From: Mercurialis annua
Lineage: Eukaryota; Streptophyta; Magnoliopsida; Malpighiales; Euphorbiaceae
NCBI RefSeq assembly: GCF_937616625.2
Contig: NC_065571.1
Span: 26,362,201 to 26,426,200, forward strand
DNA: 64,000 bases
Direction: 5' to 3'
Both the position numbers and the translations under genes were made by a program. This document shows, piece by piece, positions 38,766 to 51,575 of this stretch. Each line of letters begins with the position of its first letter. Position 1 is the stretch's first letter. The notes under the pieces were generated by a model. It was given only the letters and a program-made list of their open reading frames with translations, was not told the origin of the DNA and made no database searches.

Positions 38766-39480
38766 CGCTAAGAAAGCCTAGCAACCCTTGCCCCATCATA
38801 CGCTTGGCCTTGATCGCCAAAATTAGATTCTTAGGTGCATCCGCCTTCTCCCCTTGGAAAGAAAAAGGCATATCACCAGGAATCCCACACAACCAACTTC
38901 CCTCGACATTCGATAGAAGCAAAATGGCGTGAAAGCCAATCCATCCCCGAGATGACATCAAAAGATAACACGTCAAGCATAATCAAATCAGCCCTAAGAT
39001 CTCTACCATGTATAACCACAGAACAAGACGGATAAACCACGTCCACCACAACACAGTCAGACAAAGGCGTAGATACAGATAAAGGCTCTAACAACCTAGA
39101 TGGTGTCACACCCAACTTAGCAACAAAACTCGAAGAAACAAAAGAGTGGGTTGCACCCGCATCAAATAAGACCAAAGCATCTACAAATGAAATGGGAATA
39201 GTGCCTTGCACCACGGCGTTTGATGCACGAGCATCCTGAGAAGTCAAAGCAAACACTCTAACCTGACCCTGTCCATACTGCGGTGCCTGAGAAAAACTGT
39301 AACTACACGATCCTTTACCACTGTTTCCATGGCCACCAAAACCACGCCCTCCTGAACCACGGCCCCGCTGGCCACCAAACCAAGCGGCAGGTTGAGAATA
39401 CCCCACCGAAGGAGTGAAAGCAGGTCTCTGCTGCTGAAAGAACGGCTGAGCAACACTAGCTGATGACATATGCTGTCCAG
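38766..39480 (-). pseudogene. Aspartic protease remnant, element 2
   Basis: The active-site motif LFDAGATHSF is identical to element 1. The flap region reads ISGMDWLSRH with Ser for the Leu of ILGMDWLSRH. Frameshifts near 38895 and 38770 break the link to RT. In this copy gag and protease share one frame across the C-terminal gag region, which is why the frameshift in element 1 can be recognised. Confidence 0.9.
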
Positions 39481-40703
39481 ATGTCGGACACTCCCTAGCA
39501 AAGTGACCCTGCTGGCCACAAGCATAACAACTACCTGGTGCCACTTGGCACTGTCCCGGATGTCTGCGCCTGCAGTTCTGACAAAACGGAACACTAGAAG
39601 TACCACTGTAACCGCGACCAGATCCACAGCTACTCCCACTGTAACCAGAACTATGAGAATATGGCTGATACCCTTTTCGACCACCCCCTTTCTGACTCTT
39701 GTACTGGAAGGCTTGAACTGATAGCTGTTGCTACCACTCTTCTGCCCACTACTCTGAACAACACCGCTCGCCTTCTTGGTCTCAGTCATTTTCCCAAAGT
39801 GCAGTAAATTTGTCTCCATCCGACGGGCACTGTCCACTACCACAGGAAATTCCTAGTTCGTCTCAATCAGAAGACTAATAAAATCTGAGCCTAAACCTTT
39901 CACATACATGTCGTTCACCCTCTACTGCTCAGTCTGCAGATCTGGGGCAAAACGACTCAGCCTCACAAACTAGTAGTGTACTCGTTTACCGACCTGTCTT
40001 CCCTTTTCAAAACCAGCAATTTGTCTCTATGACCTTCAGTCACCGAAAAAGGCAAGTAAAAATTCTTGAATCGAGTCACAAAATCCGCCTAAGTAATAGT
40101 ATCCATTTCAGCACGAATGGCACTACGAAACTAATCACTTGCAAGACCCTTTAAGGACATTTCCACTAACATAAGAGTCTGCCTCTCAGTAGCCTGCAAT
40201 CTCTGAGCGTTCTGCTCAACTTCCTCCAGAAAGTATAGGGCATTGCCGTCGCCCAAAAACTCAGTCGACTTTAGCCTCGCATAAGCCAACACCAAATCCT
40301 TGTCACTAGTTCCGCCACCACCAATTGCAATACCACCAGCCTGCTGTACCTGCTGCTGCACAATCTGTCGTAGCATAGCATACTGGTTCTGCATGGCGAT
40401 CTGTCCCGCCTACAGTTGCACTTGATTATTCTGGAGTGCAGTGATCCCAGCCAGAAACGTTGTGAAGTCAAATGGATCTTTAGGAGCTTGTGGTACACCT
40501 GGTTCCTAAAAGCCTGCACCACTACGTCCCCTACCTCTGCCTCCAACAGCCTGACCTCTGCCAGCTCGGCCTCTGCCAGCCTGAACTCCACCGGCACGTC
40601 CCCTGCCAACTTGAACCTCTGGTTCATGTTGGTCAACCTCAATCGACATAGCGTCGTCAGCTTCAGCCTCAGCCTGAGCTGCAGCACGCCCACGAGTATT
40701 CAT
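39481..40703 (-). pseudogene. Gag remnant, element 2
   Basis: It starts at MNTRGRAAAQAEAEADD (ATG at 40701-40703), followed by a Gly/Arg-rich repeat of GRGRAG type, the gag core and a zinc knuckle CYACGQQGHFAREC near 39500. Stops in frame include 40506-40508, 40410-40412, 40131-40133 and 40089-40091, with frameshifts near 39970 and 39720. At 40410 and 40089 the TAG stands where Gln is expected. Confidence 0.88.
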
Positions 40704-41041
40704 TCCTAAGAATGAAACAACAAATCTCAAACAATGCCCACATGGCAACACCTAAAGTATAATTTAATATCTCAGAAATTAACAATTTATCCAAAGTAAT
40801 AACAATAACATTCCAAAGTAAAGCATAACTTCGCATAATAAAACATCAGTAACACATAAGACCGACTCAAACATTCCTAAAGGTGAAGGTAGAAGGTTTT
40901 GAAAACAAATGATGACGTTTCAAAAGACAAGACTTGAATCCTAATTCCGCAGTAGATCCTATGACACAACAGTAACACTTAACATGCCTTAAAGCGATAA
41001 ACACATAACATGCAAAAATTTGGCCTTAGTTCGAAGCTAAA

Positions 41042-41053
41042 GCTCTGATACCA
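41042..41053 (-). other. Primer-binding site, element 2
   Basis: The minus strand reads TGGTATCAGAGC, an exact match to the complement of the 3' end of plant initiator-Met tRNA, four bases inside the LTR. Confidence 0.9.
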
Positions 41054-43537
41054 ACTTTCCAATTTCATGAATCGTGACCGGCGCTAGGGTATGGGTATGG
41101 TCGTACCAAAACCCGTAGCAAACCTTGCGGAAAACAAATAAACATTTAAACCTGCAGAAAACTGCTCGGGGGCAACCGAGACTCCAACCTAAGTCAAGCA
41201 ATTTATATTACAGTTCTAATATAAATAACTTAAACATCTGGAATGCTCAACAACATGCCTTAAATATAATAATAAAATATTCCAGAGTAAACATGCCAAT
41301 AATAAATGATCGATCAAATCGACAATCTCAAACTGTAATAACAAAAGTAATATATAAACTAGTTCTACTGCGGTCAAAGAGTTTGAAAACAGTAACTAGT
41401 TTAAATAACATAAAAACCTCCGAGGAATCAAAAGAATCGGAGTGGACCAGCTTTCAAATCATAAACCTGGAAAATTTGGGAAAACAACAGGGTCAGATAT
41501 ACTGAGATGAGTTCGCAATACTATTTACATTTACTAAGTTTAAAACCCTTAAATCAAAACAGTTTATACTAATATAGTATGGTTATGGAAATCAGTATTG
41601 AAATGATCCCAGCGTAAGTATGGCATAGCATACTGATAAACCTAGAGCGGATGGGAACAAATCCTCGTCATATATATATATATATACCAGCGTAAGCAAG
41701 ACATTAGTCTGCCGTTTCCCAAAGTACTTACCGGTGCACACAGTCTCGATACAAGCCTATCGAGCAGCTCGTTTCAATCCAGATCCATAATCCACGTGAT
41801 CTTGGCAAACAACTAACCCTGCGTAGACTCCGAAGCACGAGCAGTTGACGGGTCTAAAATAATAAATAAGTTTATATTCGAACGACCCCTAACTTTAAGA
41901 TTACTAGACACCACGTAAGACTAGCACAATTAAATAACCAGATAAATTACAGAGAAACACAATCCTCAAATAAATTATAATGCCGAAAAAAATCAAACCT
42001 ATTGAGTTCATATTTTTAAAATCCACTTTGAAAATATTAATTAAATAATATTTAATTAATAAATAAAATATATTTCTCAAATAGTGGGTTAGCCGAGTTT
42101 TATTAAACGACCAAGCTAAAACCACATGTCGGTGACCCAAGTCAAAACCGACACAATTGATATTCCAGAATTATAAACCAAGTTTATAATTATAATTTAA
42201 TAAAACAATATAAATTAAATATCAAAAGGAACTCAATAGCTTGAAAGCCAAGTAATCATAATTATCGGCAAAAATATCTCGAATAATTAAATAACCAAAT
42301 AAAGCTAAAATATAACTTTAATCACAAAGGCATTCTAAGCCAAAAATTCAATTTATCAATTAAATAATAATTATTAATAATTATTAATTTAATTTTTTTT
42401 AAATAAACCCAAATATTATTTTTAGGTCTTAAAAATAATATAACTAATTTAACAACTTTCAAATTTAAATGAAATCCCCAATTCTCATTTAGTATAATCA
42501 CATATAAAATCATATATAAACTATAATAAATTTAATATTAATTTAAATTTAAAATATTAATGCCCAAAGTAAATTTCAAATTATAAATAATAATATTATT
42601 TAAATTGATAAAATAATAAGTCGAAACCAATTTCGTAGATTAATATTAAAATCAATATATAACAGTTAATAAGGTACTTTAAGGGATTAAACAAATTAAC
42701 ATCAACAAAACTAGTGGCTTAAAAGACCCTTAAACCAATAAGAATTAAAACAAGCCAATCAAACATAGACACATCACCGTCTTCTTCATTTTCAAATCCT
42801 AAACTCCAATCTACACCCGTCATTCTTAATCAATAGCAACCAAGAACTTCAATCATAAAACCAAACATGGAAACAAAGTTTTTCTAGCTCATACTAACAA
42901 CAACATCAATCCAGAAATTAACACCAACACAATCAACAAAAAATTTGACATCGACGTCATGAACAACTCATGAACATCATCGGATTTAATCGTTCCGAGA
43001 ACGTCGAAGAACAACTTGAAACGGTCTAACAAACTTACTAAGAGCTTAAAAAATAACAACCTAGAGATTATAACCAAAATCATAGTCAAGAACAAAAGAA
43101 TGAATTCGGCAGTGACATACTAAAACCTTAACAGTTAAGAACAAACATAAAGCGATAAGACGACGACGATTAAAACGAGATAATCTACGTACCGTTTGGC
43201 GAATGAAAAGCGTAGAATCGAAGAGGAGCTAGTCTACTATCACGGGGAATAAACGAAACTGATTTCGATCTCCAAACGGCTGGATAACGAATTGAAAAAC
43301 GAAAGCATCGTTTTAGAGTCAAAACAGAAATTAGCTTTAAAACGGTAAAACGACAGCGAATGATACAGAAAAGATAACGTACCGTTTCACGAAAACAAAG
43401 CTCGGTATCGAAGATTAATGAGTCTACTATCGTTGGAAGGAAGCGGAACTTATTTCGGTTCTGAAACGGTCAAGAACGAATCAAAATACGAAAAGGTCGT
43501 TTTCAGCTAAAATTGAGATTTAAGAACTCAAAAACTT

Positions 43538-43539
43538 AC
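43538..43539 (-). promoter_or_regulatory. Putative 5' splice site in element 2 right LTR
   Basis: The minus strand reads TCTCG/GTAAGTTTTTG, as in the left LTR at 35673-35674. Confidence 0.45.
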
Positions 43540-43728
43540 CGAGACAGCAACTTTGAGAAGGGAATTACAGCGTTTTCCTTCGGAATTTCAAGAGTATGAT
43601 GACGGCTAGGTTTACTTCAAAGTGTGGTGAAGATTTTAGGTTTAGGAAACGTGTTTAAATAATGAAGAAATCAGGGTGGAATCGGCTAACAGAAAAGGCA
43701 AAAAAATAGGGACTTGATATCCCACGCT

Positions 43729-43845
43729 GGTCTCGAACGAGACCAGCCAAATAAATGAAAGTCTCGTTCGAAACTTCAGGTTTCGAACGAGACCCTTCAT
43801 AAAATTATGAAGGTCACGTTAGTTACTTGTTGGTCTCGAACGAGA
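43729..43845 (-). repeat. Palindrome cassette in element 2 right LTR
   Basis: Near-palindromes GGTCTCGAACGAGACC (43729-43744), GTCTCGTTCGAAAC, GGTTTCGAACGAGACC, TTCATAAAATTATGAA and GGTCTCGAACGAGAC follow one another up to the satellite junction. Confidence 0.85.
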
Positions 43846-43850
43846 CAAAC

Positions 43851-46800
43851 ATTACGAAGCAAAATCAAACGTTTCACTTTTTTAGCGATTTAAGCCAAAC
43901 GTTTACAAACGTTTAAAACTTTACGAAACAAACGTTACGAAACAAATCGAAACGTCTACAAACGTTATGAAACAAAATGAAAAGTTTCACCTTTTTAGCT
44001 TTTTAAGCCAAACGTTTACAAACGTTACAAAACAAAACTAGACGTTTTACCTTTTTAGCGATTTAAGCCAAACGTTTAAAAACTTTACAAAAAAAAACTA
44101 AAAGTTTAAAATGTTACGAAACAAACGTTACGAAACAAATTCAAACGTTTACCAACGTTTCGAAACAAAACCAAACGTCTCACCTTTTTAGTGATTTAAG
44201 CCAAACGTTTATAAACATTACGAAACAAAACCAAACGTTTCACCTTTTTAGCGATTTAAGCCATACTTTTACAAACGTACGAAACAAATCCAAACGTTTC
44301 ACCTTTTTAGCGATATAAGCCAAACGTTTACAAACTTTACGAAACAAATCCAAACGTTTCACCTTTTTCGCGATTTAAGCCAAACGTTTAAAAACGTTAC
44401 GAAATCAAACCAAACGTTGCACTTTATCAACGATTTAAGCCAAACGTTAACAAACGTTACGAAATAAAACCAAACGTTTCAAACGTTAGGAAACATATCC
44501 AAACATTTACAAACGCTGCAAAACACCACCAAACGTTTTCCCATTTTACCGATTTAAGCCAAAGGTTTATAAACATTGCGAAATAAAATCAAATGTTTGT
44601 AAACGTTACGAAATAAATCCAAACGTTTCCCATTTTTATTGATTTAAGCAAAACGTTACGAAACAAATCCAAATGTTTCACCTTTTCAGTGATTGAAACC
44701 AAACGTTTACAAACGTTAAGAAACAAATTCAAAAGTTTCGAAACAAATCCAAACGTTTATAACGTTACGAAACAAATCCAACCGTTTCACTTTTTTCGCG
44801 ATTTAAGACGAACGTTTACAAAGGTTACGAAACAAAACCAAACGTTTCACCTTTTTAGCGATTTGAGCCAAACGTTTACAAACGTTATGAAACAAATCCA
44901 AAAGTTTAACCTTTTTAGCAATTTAAACCAAATGTTTAAAACATTACAGAACAAGTCAAAACGTTTTACATTTTTAGCAATTTAAGCCAAACGTTTACAA
45001 ATGTTACGAAATAAATCTAAACGTTTCCTCTTTATAGCGACTTAAGCCAAATGTTTACAAACGTTTCAATACAAATCCAAACGTTTCACTTTTTTAGCAA
45101 TTTAAGCCGAATGTTTACAAACGATTCGAAACAAAACCAAACGTTTCCACTTTTTTGCGATTTAAGCCAAACGTTTTCAAACGTTACGGAACAAATCCAA
45201 ACTTTCCACCTTTTTAGCGATATAAGTCAAACGTTTACAAATGTTATGAAACAAATCCAAACGTTTCACCTTTTTAGCGATTTAAACCAAACCATTACAA
45301 ACGTTACGAAACAAATACAAACGTTTTACCTTTTTAGCAATTTAAGCCAAACGTTTACAAAGGTTACGAAACAAATCCAAACATGTCACCTTTTTAGCGA
45401 TTTAAATCAAACCTTTACGAACGTTACGAAACAAATCCAAACGTTTTATCTTTTTAGCGATTTAAGCCAAACGTTTACAAAGGTTAGGAAACAAATCCAA
45501 ATGTGTCACCTTTTTGGCCAATTAAGCCAAACGTTTAAAAACGTTACGAAACAAATCCAAATGTTTCACCTTTTTGGCGATTTAAGCCAAACGTTTACAA
45601 ACGTTACGAAACAAATATAAACGTTTCACATTTTTAGCGATGTAAGCAGAACGTTTACAAACGTTACGAAACAAAAATGGATGTTTCACCATTTTTGTGA
45701 TTTAAGCCAAACGTTTACAAACATTACGAAACAAAACCAAGCGTTTCACCTTTTTAGCAATTTAAGCCAAACGTTTACAAAAGTTATGAAATTTCAAACG
45801 TTTCCCCTTTTTAGCGATTTAAGCCAAACGTTTACAAACGATCTGAAACAAGTCCAAATGTTACACCTTTTTATCGATTTAATCCAAACGTTTACAAAAG
45901 TTACGAAACAAATCCAAATGTTTCGCCATTTTAGCAATTTATGCCAAACGTTTACAAACATTAAGAAATAAGTCTAAACGTTTCACCTTTTTAGCGATTT
46001 AAGCCAAACATTTACAAACGTTACGAAACAAAACCAAACATTTAAAACGTTACAAAACAAATCAAAACGTTTCACATTTTTAGCGATTTAAGCCAAATCC
46101 TTACAAACATTACGAAACAAAACCAAGCGTTTAACCTTTTTAGCAACTTAAACCAAACGTTTACAAATGTTACGAAACAAATCCAAGCGTTTCACCTATA
46201 TAGCAATTTAAGCTAAACGTTTACAAACGTTCTGAAACAAATTCAAGTGTTTCACCTTTTTAGTAATTTAAGCCAAACGTTTACAAACGTTACGAAACAA
46301 ATCCTAGCGTTTCACCTTTTTAGCAATTTAAGCCAAACGTTTAAAAACGTTACGAAACAAATCCAATTGTTTCACCTTTTTAGCGATTTAAGCCATACGT
46401 TTATAAACTTTTCGAAACAAATCCAAACTTTTCCCCATTTTTCCGATTTAAGCCAAACGTTTAAAACATTACAAAACAAATCCAAACATTTCACCTCTTT
46501 AGTATTTAAGACAAACGTTTACAAACGTTACGAAACAAATCCAAGCGTTTCACCTTTTTAGCAATTTAAGCCAAACGTTTACAAACTTTAAGAAATAAAT
46601 CTAAACGTTTCACCTTTTTAGTGATTTTAAGCCAAACGTTTACAAACGTTACGAAACAAAATCAAACATTTAAAATGTTACGAAACAAATCAAAACGTTT
46701 CACCTTTTTAGCGATTTACGCCAAATTCTTACAAACGTTACGAAACAAAACAAAGTGATTCTCCTTTTTAGCAACTTAAACCAAACGTTTAAAACCGTTA

Positions 46801-48353
46801 CGAAACAAATCCAAGCACTTCACATTTTTAGCGATTTAAGCCAAACGTTTACAAATGTTACGAAAAAAATCCAAACGTTTCTCTTTTTTAGCGATTAAAG
46901 CCAAACGTTTACAAACGTTACGAAACAAAAATGGACGTTTCACCTTTTTTGCGATTTAAGCCAAATCCTTACAAACATTACGAAACAAAACCAAACGTTT
47001 AAAACGTTACGAAACAAAATCAAGCGTTTCACCTTTTTAGCAATTTAAGACAAACGTATATAAACGTTGCGAAATAAATCCAAACGTTTCACCTTTTTAC
47101 AAACGTTTAGAAAAATTATGAACAAATCTAAACGTTTCACCTTTTTATCGATATAAGGCAAATGTTTAGTAATGTTACGAAACAAATCCAATCGTCGCGA
47201 AACAAAACAAAACGTTTACAAACGTTACGAAACAAATCCAAGCGTTTCACCTTCTTAGCAATTTAATCCAAACGTTTTTCAAACATTACGAAACAAATCC
47301 AAGCGTTTCACCTTTTTAGCAATATAAACAAAACGTTTACAAACGTTACGAAGCAAAACCAAATGTTTCACCTTTTTAGTGATTTAAGCCAAACGTTTAC
47401 AAACGTTACGCAACAAATCCAAACGTTTTCCCATTTTAGCAATTTAAGCAAAACGTTTAAAACGTTACAAAACAAATCCAAACGTTTCACCTTTTTAGCG
47501 ATTTAAGCCAAACATTTACAAATGTTACGAAATAAATCAAAACGTTTCACATTTTTTAGCGATTAAAGCCAAACGTTAAAAAACATTACGAAACAAATCC
47601 AGACGTTTCCCATATTTAGCAATATAACCCAAATCTTTACAAACGTTACAAAACAAAACCAAGCATTTCACCTTTAAAGCAATTTAAGCCAAACGTTTAC
47701 AAACGTTACGAAACAAATCCAAATGTTTCACGTTTTTAAGGATTTAAACCAAACGTTTACAAACGATGCGAAATAAATCCAAACGTTTCACCTTTTTAGC
47801 GATTTAAGCCAAACGTTTACAAACGTTACGAAACAAATCCAAAAGTTTCCCCTTTTTAGCAATTTAAGCCAAACGTTTACAAACGTTTCGAAACAAATCC
47901 AAACGTTTCACCTTTTTATCGATTTAAGCCAAACATTTGCAAACGTTACGAAACAAATCCAAACGTTTCACCTTTTTAGCGATTCAATACAAACGTTTAC
48001 AAACGTTATGAAGCAAATCCAAACGTTTCACCTTTTTAGCGATTTAAGCCAAACGTTTATAAACGTTACGAAACAAATCCAAACGTTTCCCCTTTTTAGC
48101 GATTTCAGCCAAACGTCTAAAACGTTAGGAAACAAATTCAAACGTTTCACATATTCAGCGATTTAAGCCAAAAGTTTACAAACGTTACGAAACAAAACCA
48201 AACATTTCACCTTTTTAGCAATTTCAGCCAAACGTTTACAAACGTAGTGAAACAAATCCAAGCGTTTCACCTTTATACCAATTTAAGCCAAACGTTTACA
48301 AACTTTACGAAACAAATCCAAACGTTTCACCTTTTTAGTGATTTAAGCCAAAC
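43851..48353. repeat. 60-bp satellite array, block 4
   Basis: The same monomer continues for 4.5 kb. The first ~700 bp is the least regular part of the window, with compound short units of TTACGAAACAAA and half-monomers. More typical monomers follow from about 44690, and the block ends at an LTR terminus. Confidence 0.95.
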
Positions 48354-49351
48354 TGTCACGACCCATTTTCATGAATCGTGACCGGCGCTAGGGTATGGGT
48401 AATGTAGTACCAAAACCCGTAGCTAGCCTTTCGGTTAACATACAATTATAATAAACCTGCAAGAAAACCAATGTTCGGGGGCAACCGAGACTTCAGCCTA
48501 ATTTTAGCAGTTATAATATTCAACATTTAATATAATAAATACTCGTTCAACTACGAGTCCCCAATATGGCATAAAAGTAAACAGAGTAAACAGTATAAAC
48601 ATGCCAAAGCAATATATCCAGTCGGACCAATCCGACAAACAACTGTAATAAAAATAAAGACATCGAGTCAACTACTGCGGTCTAAGAATAAAACAGTTTG
48701 ATAGTCTTACTAAAATAAATGAAACCTCCGAGAAAAGTAAAGATGAAGATCACTAGACTCTCTCAGATCATAACACTGGGAAAAATTGGGAAAACAACGG
48801 GGTCAGATATACTGAGATGAGTTTATACCACTATTTCATTTATCAAGTGGAAAACCTTTAAAATTGTTTAAAACATTTAATAACGATATTACGAATAATA
48901 GTTTGAACCCTAATCCACTATTCTAAATAATAAACATAATCCAATAGGCTTAGTCCCGAGAGCCGAGTTACCACTGACCATACTTTTACCATATCCAGAA
49001 TCCCGAGAGCTGTGCTACACCGAGTTACTCTATTTGGTCCCGAGAGCAATGCTCACACCGAGTTACCACATTTCCATATATACATTATTACCGGTGCGCA
49101 CGCAGTCCTAATGATGCCCATTAGGTAGCATGTTCCAACTAAGAGCCATAATATAAAAACAGTTCGCAATATACGTACAATATATATATTTAATATTAAA
49201 ATAACAATTTACTTAATAAAGCGGTAAATAGTAACTACAAATTCACAGCTTGCTAATCCACGTGATAACCGGCAAGCAACTAATCCTTGTTCGCCTCTAA
49301 AGCACGAACAATACACGGGTTTAGACAAATAAAAAATTTATTAAAAACAGA
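48354..49351 (-). repeat. LTR fragment of the element 1 family
   Basis: It begins at the conserved LTR terminus (GGGTCGTGACA on the minus strand) directly against satellite and matches the 13884-14940 part of the element 1 LTR, including CCCGAGAGC repeats and GGTGCGCACGCAGTCC. It stops at ATTAAAAACAGA, where the CACTA-like end begins. About 1.9 kb of the LTR is not found on the far side of that element. Confidence 0.9.
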
Positions 49352-50345
49352 CACTACAAAAAATTTGGCTTGTTATGACAAAAAAATATGTGACAAACTA
49401 TATTTTGTCATAATAAATAGGTTAATTGTGACAAAAAAAATATTTTGTCACAATGAGAGTTCAATGAAATGATATTGTGACAAATACATATTTTGTCAAC
49501 CATTTTTGTCACTATAAAAATTAATTATGTTTGTTGTGACTAACTATTTTGACAAAAAAATGTTTTGTCGCCGTAATTTAAAATATTTTTTTTATGACAA
49601 AATAAATTTTATCATAATATTTGAAAAAGTGGTGACAAATTTTATTTTGCAGCAATTAGATATATTTTGTCACTATAAAAATTAATTATGTTTATTGTGA
49701 CAAAATAACACATTTTGTTACTGTATATTAGAAATAAAGTTATAATGATAAAATGAATTTTATCATAATTTGTAGAAATATTGTGACAAATTTATTTTTG
49801 CAGCAATTAAGTGAAATTAGATGATATTGTAATAAATTAATATTGTGTCAAATTTATTTGTCACTGCAAAAAAAGTAAATATGTTTTTGTGACAAAGTAG
49901 TTTGCCAAAACGAATGTTTTGTTCCCGTATTTTAAAAATAAAGTTATAATGACAGAATATGAACCTTATGTCAACCTTATGAAACACAAAAAAACACAAA
50001 ATAGAAAAACAAAAAGGAATTGCAGAAAATATATGTTAAAAAATAACTCGAAAAACAATCTTTACACTACTGTTTATTGTGTCAAATTTTATCATAATAT
50101 GTAAAAAATTTATCACTGTATATTAAAAATACAGTTACTATGATAAAAATAAATTTTATCATAATATGTAAAAATATTATGACAAATTTATTTTGGTAGC
50201 AATTAAGTGAAATTAAATGATATTGTGATAAATAAATATTGTGTCACTATGCAATTGGAAAAATATTAATGATGACAAGATTAAATGTGTCATGAAATTG
50301 TATTTTATTGTGATAAAAAAGATATGTGGCAAGTAAAATTAAAGT
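49352..50345 (+). mobile_element. CACTA-like transposon left end with subterminal repeats
   Basis: The segment starts CACTACAAAAAATTTGGC, the form expected of a CACTA terminal inverted repeat. About 1 kb then carries some 20 copies of TGTGACAAA or its complement TTTGTCACA in both orientations. A longer repeat (TTTGTCACTATAAAAATTAA plus GTTTATTGTGAC) recurs near 49505, 49668 and, more diverged, 49858. Transposases of this superfamily bind such subterminal repeats (established). No transposase was recognised, and no matching 3-bp duplication of AGA is seen at the candidate right end. Confidence 0.6.
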
Positions 50346-51575
50346 ATCCAAATTAGGTTAACTTCTTATTTTATCAAAACACTCTTTATTCTTTAAAAGA
50401 AAAATCAAGATAGGGCAAAACTTTTTTTTACTGAATATTAACACCACACTACCGCATCAATTTTTTTATTGTACTTTTGCCACCGCGCATTTCCATCATT
50501 GCTGTGTTTGTTGTTGATTATTTTCCCAGGTATTTTTTTTTACTTTAAGAAAAATATTAAATTGATTAATGAAGGATGAATTGCACATTCAAATTGCTTC
50601 TTTTTTCAATTGATAATTTAAATTTTCAATTGATTCGTACAAACTCGAGGTAGAGCTTTAAATATTCTATTTCGGAAATTTCAGTTTTTAAAACCATTAA
50701 TTTTATGAGTTGATGACACTAAACAAAGCATTAGAGGCACAAACCCGACTCGAGTCTCGAGTTCAAAATAGTCGAATGGTCGAGATATTATGTTCAAACT
50801 CCGAATTTCCGAGTTCAAACTTCCACTCTCATTTGTAAAAAAAATAAATAAATAGAAAGAGAGCGTATAAGAATGTGTGATACTAAAAAAATTAAATAAT
50901 AAAGAAAAATCATTGAAGAACATAACTTTGTTGCTACGCTACAGACAAATTGAGTTAAAAAACTAAGGTTAGCGCCTGATCAGTTTGTTATATGATTTTA
51001 CATACGAACTGTAAATCGCATCATTCCATGGTAACCAACTGAATCAAGGTTGTCCAAGGCCCTCACAGTGCAGAGAAGTAAGCCCGGTCTACAAGCACAA
51101 AACATGTGAATATTGACCGCCCTTCCTTCTCTTACTCTAATTTCCACCCGCAAATACCATTTTAACACTAACCCATAAAGAGGTAAGAACGTAATGCAAG
51201 TATAGAAATATCTAGAGCGATTAATCGTCATTTGCATAAGCACACATCCATGAATACAAGAACACATGTATCCCATCATTTTTTGGCTTCAGATACTGTT
51301 CATTAACCAATCAGACATTTGTCTCTTTTTGGCCAAATTATAGTAAGATCAGTCGGCCTAACCATATACAGGATATGCATGATATAGCGAACATAAAACT
51401 GGTATATAACCTTATAGATTTTACAGGTATAGAAGCAACTATCAAAAAAAATACAAGCCAACACCTAACTTGAAAAATTTAATGCAGAAATAAACATTTT
51501 CTAGCATTGAGGTGATAACATTTACTCTTGCAGCCTGGTTTTTAGGAATCGGCAATGAGCTGGGGCATAGGTCTT
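50346..51575. other. AT-rich non-coding stretch
   Basis: I see no convincing gene here. About 51000-51300 is less AT-rich and lies just downstream, on the minus strand, of the terminal exon at 51576-51674, so it may be that gene's former 3' untranslated region. The 93-codon minus-strand frame at 50998-51279 has no recognisable domain. Confidence 0.4.

Larger units (their letters stand above)
33098..43850 (-). mobile_element. Ty3/gypsy chromovirus (Tekay/Del-like), element 2, defective
   Basis: The element is read right to left: 5' LTR 41057-43850 (its outer end lost at satellite), primer site 41042-41053, gag from 40703, protease, RT, RNase H, integrase, chromodomain to about 35832, then the left LTR 33098-35834. 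It is related to element 1 across the whole coding region but has many more stops and frameshifts, so it is the older or more mutated copy. A deletion fused the chromodomain directly to the left LTR, removing the polypurine tract and the LTR start. A target duplication cannot be scored. Confidence 0.94.
41057..43850 (-). repeat. Element 2 right (5') LTR, both ends damaged
   Basis: The inner end has lost 8 bp of the TGTCACGACC terminus, so it begins at CCAATTTCATGAATCG. About 100 bp present in the left LTR (33840-33940) are deleted near 41790 at a shared CC/ACGTG junction. The outer end stops at satellite before any TGTAATA terminus. A palindrome cassette lies at 43729-43845 and a TA microsatellite at 41668-41686. 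AT-rich sequence around 42150-42680 has no convincing gene. Confidence 0.88.

Noticed and set aside
42322..43095. AT-rich minus-strand frames in the element 2 right LTR
   Set aside because: Hydrophobic low-complexity translations of AT-rich LTR DNA, not conserved as frames in the left LTR.
50681..50923. 80-codon minus-strand frame
   Set aside because: Phe/Ser-rich translation of AT-rich DNA with no recognisable motif or splice context.
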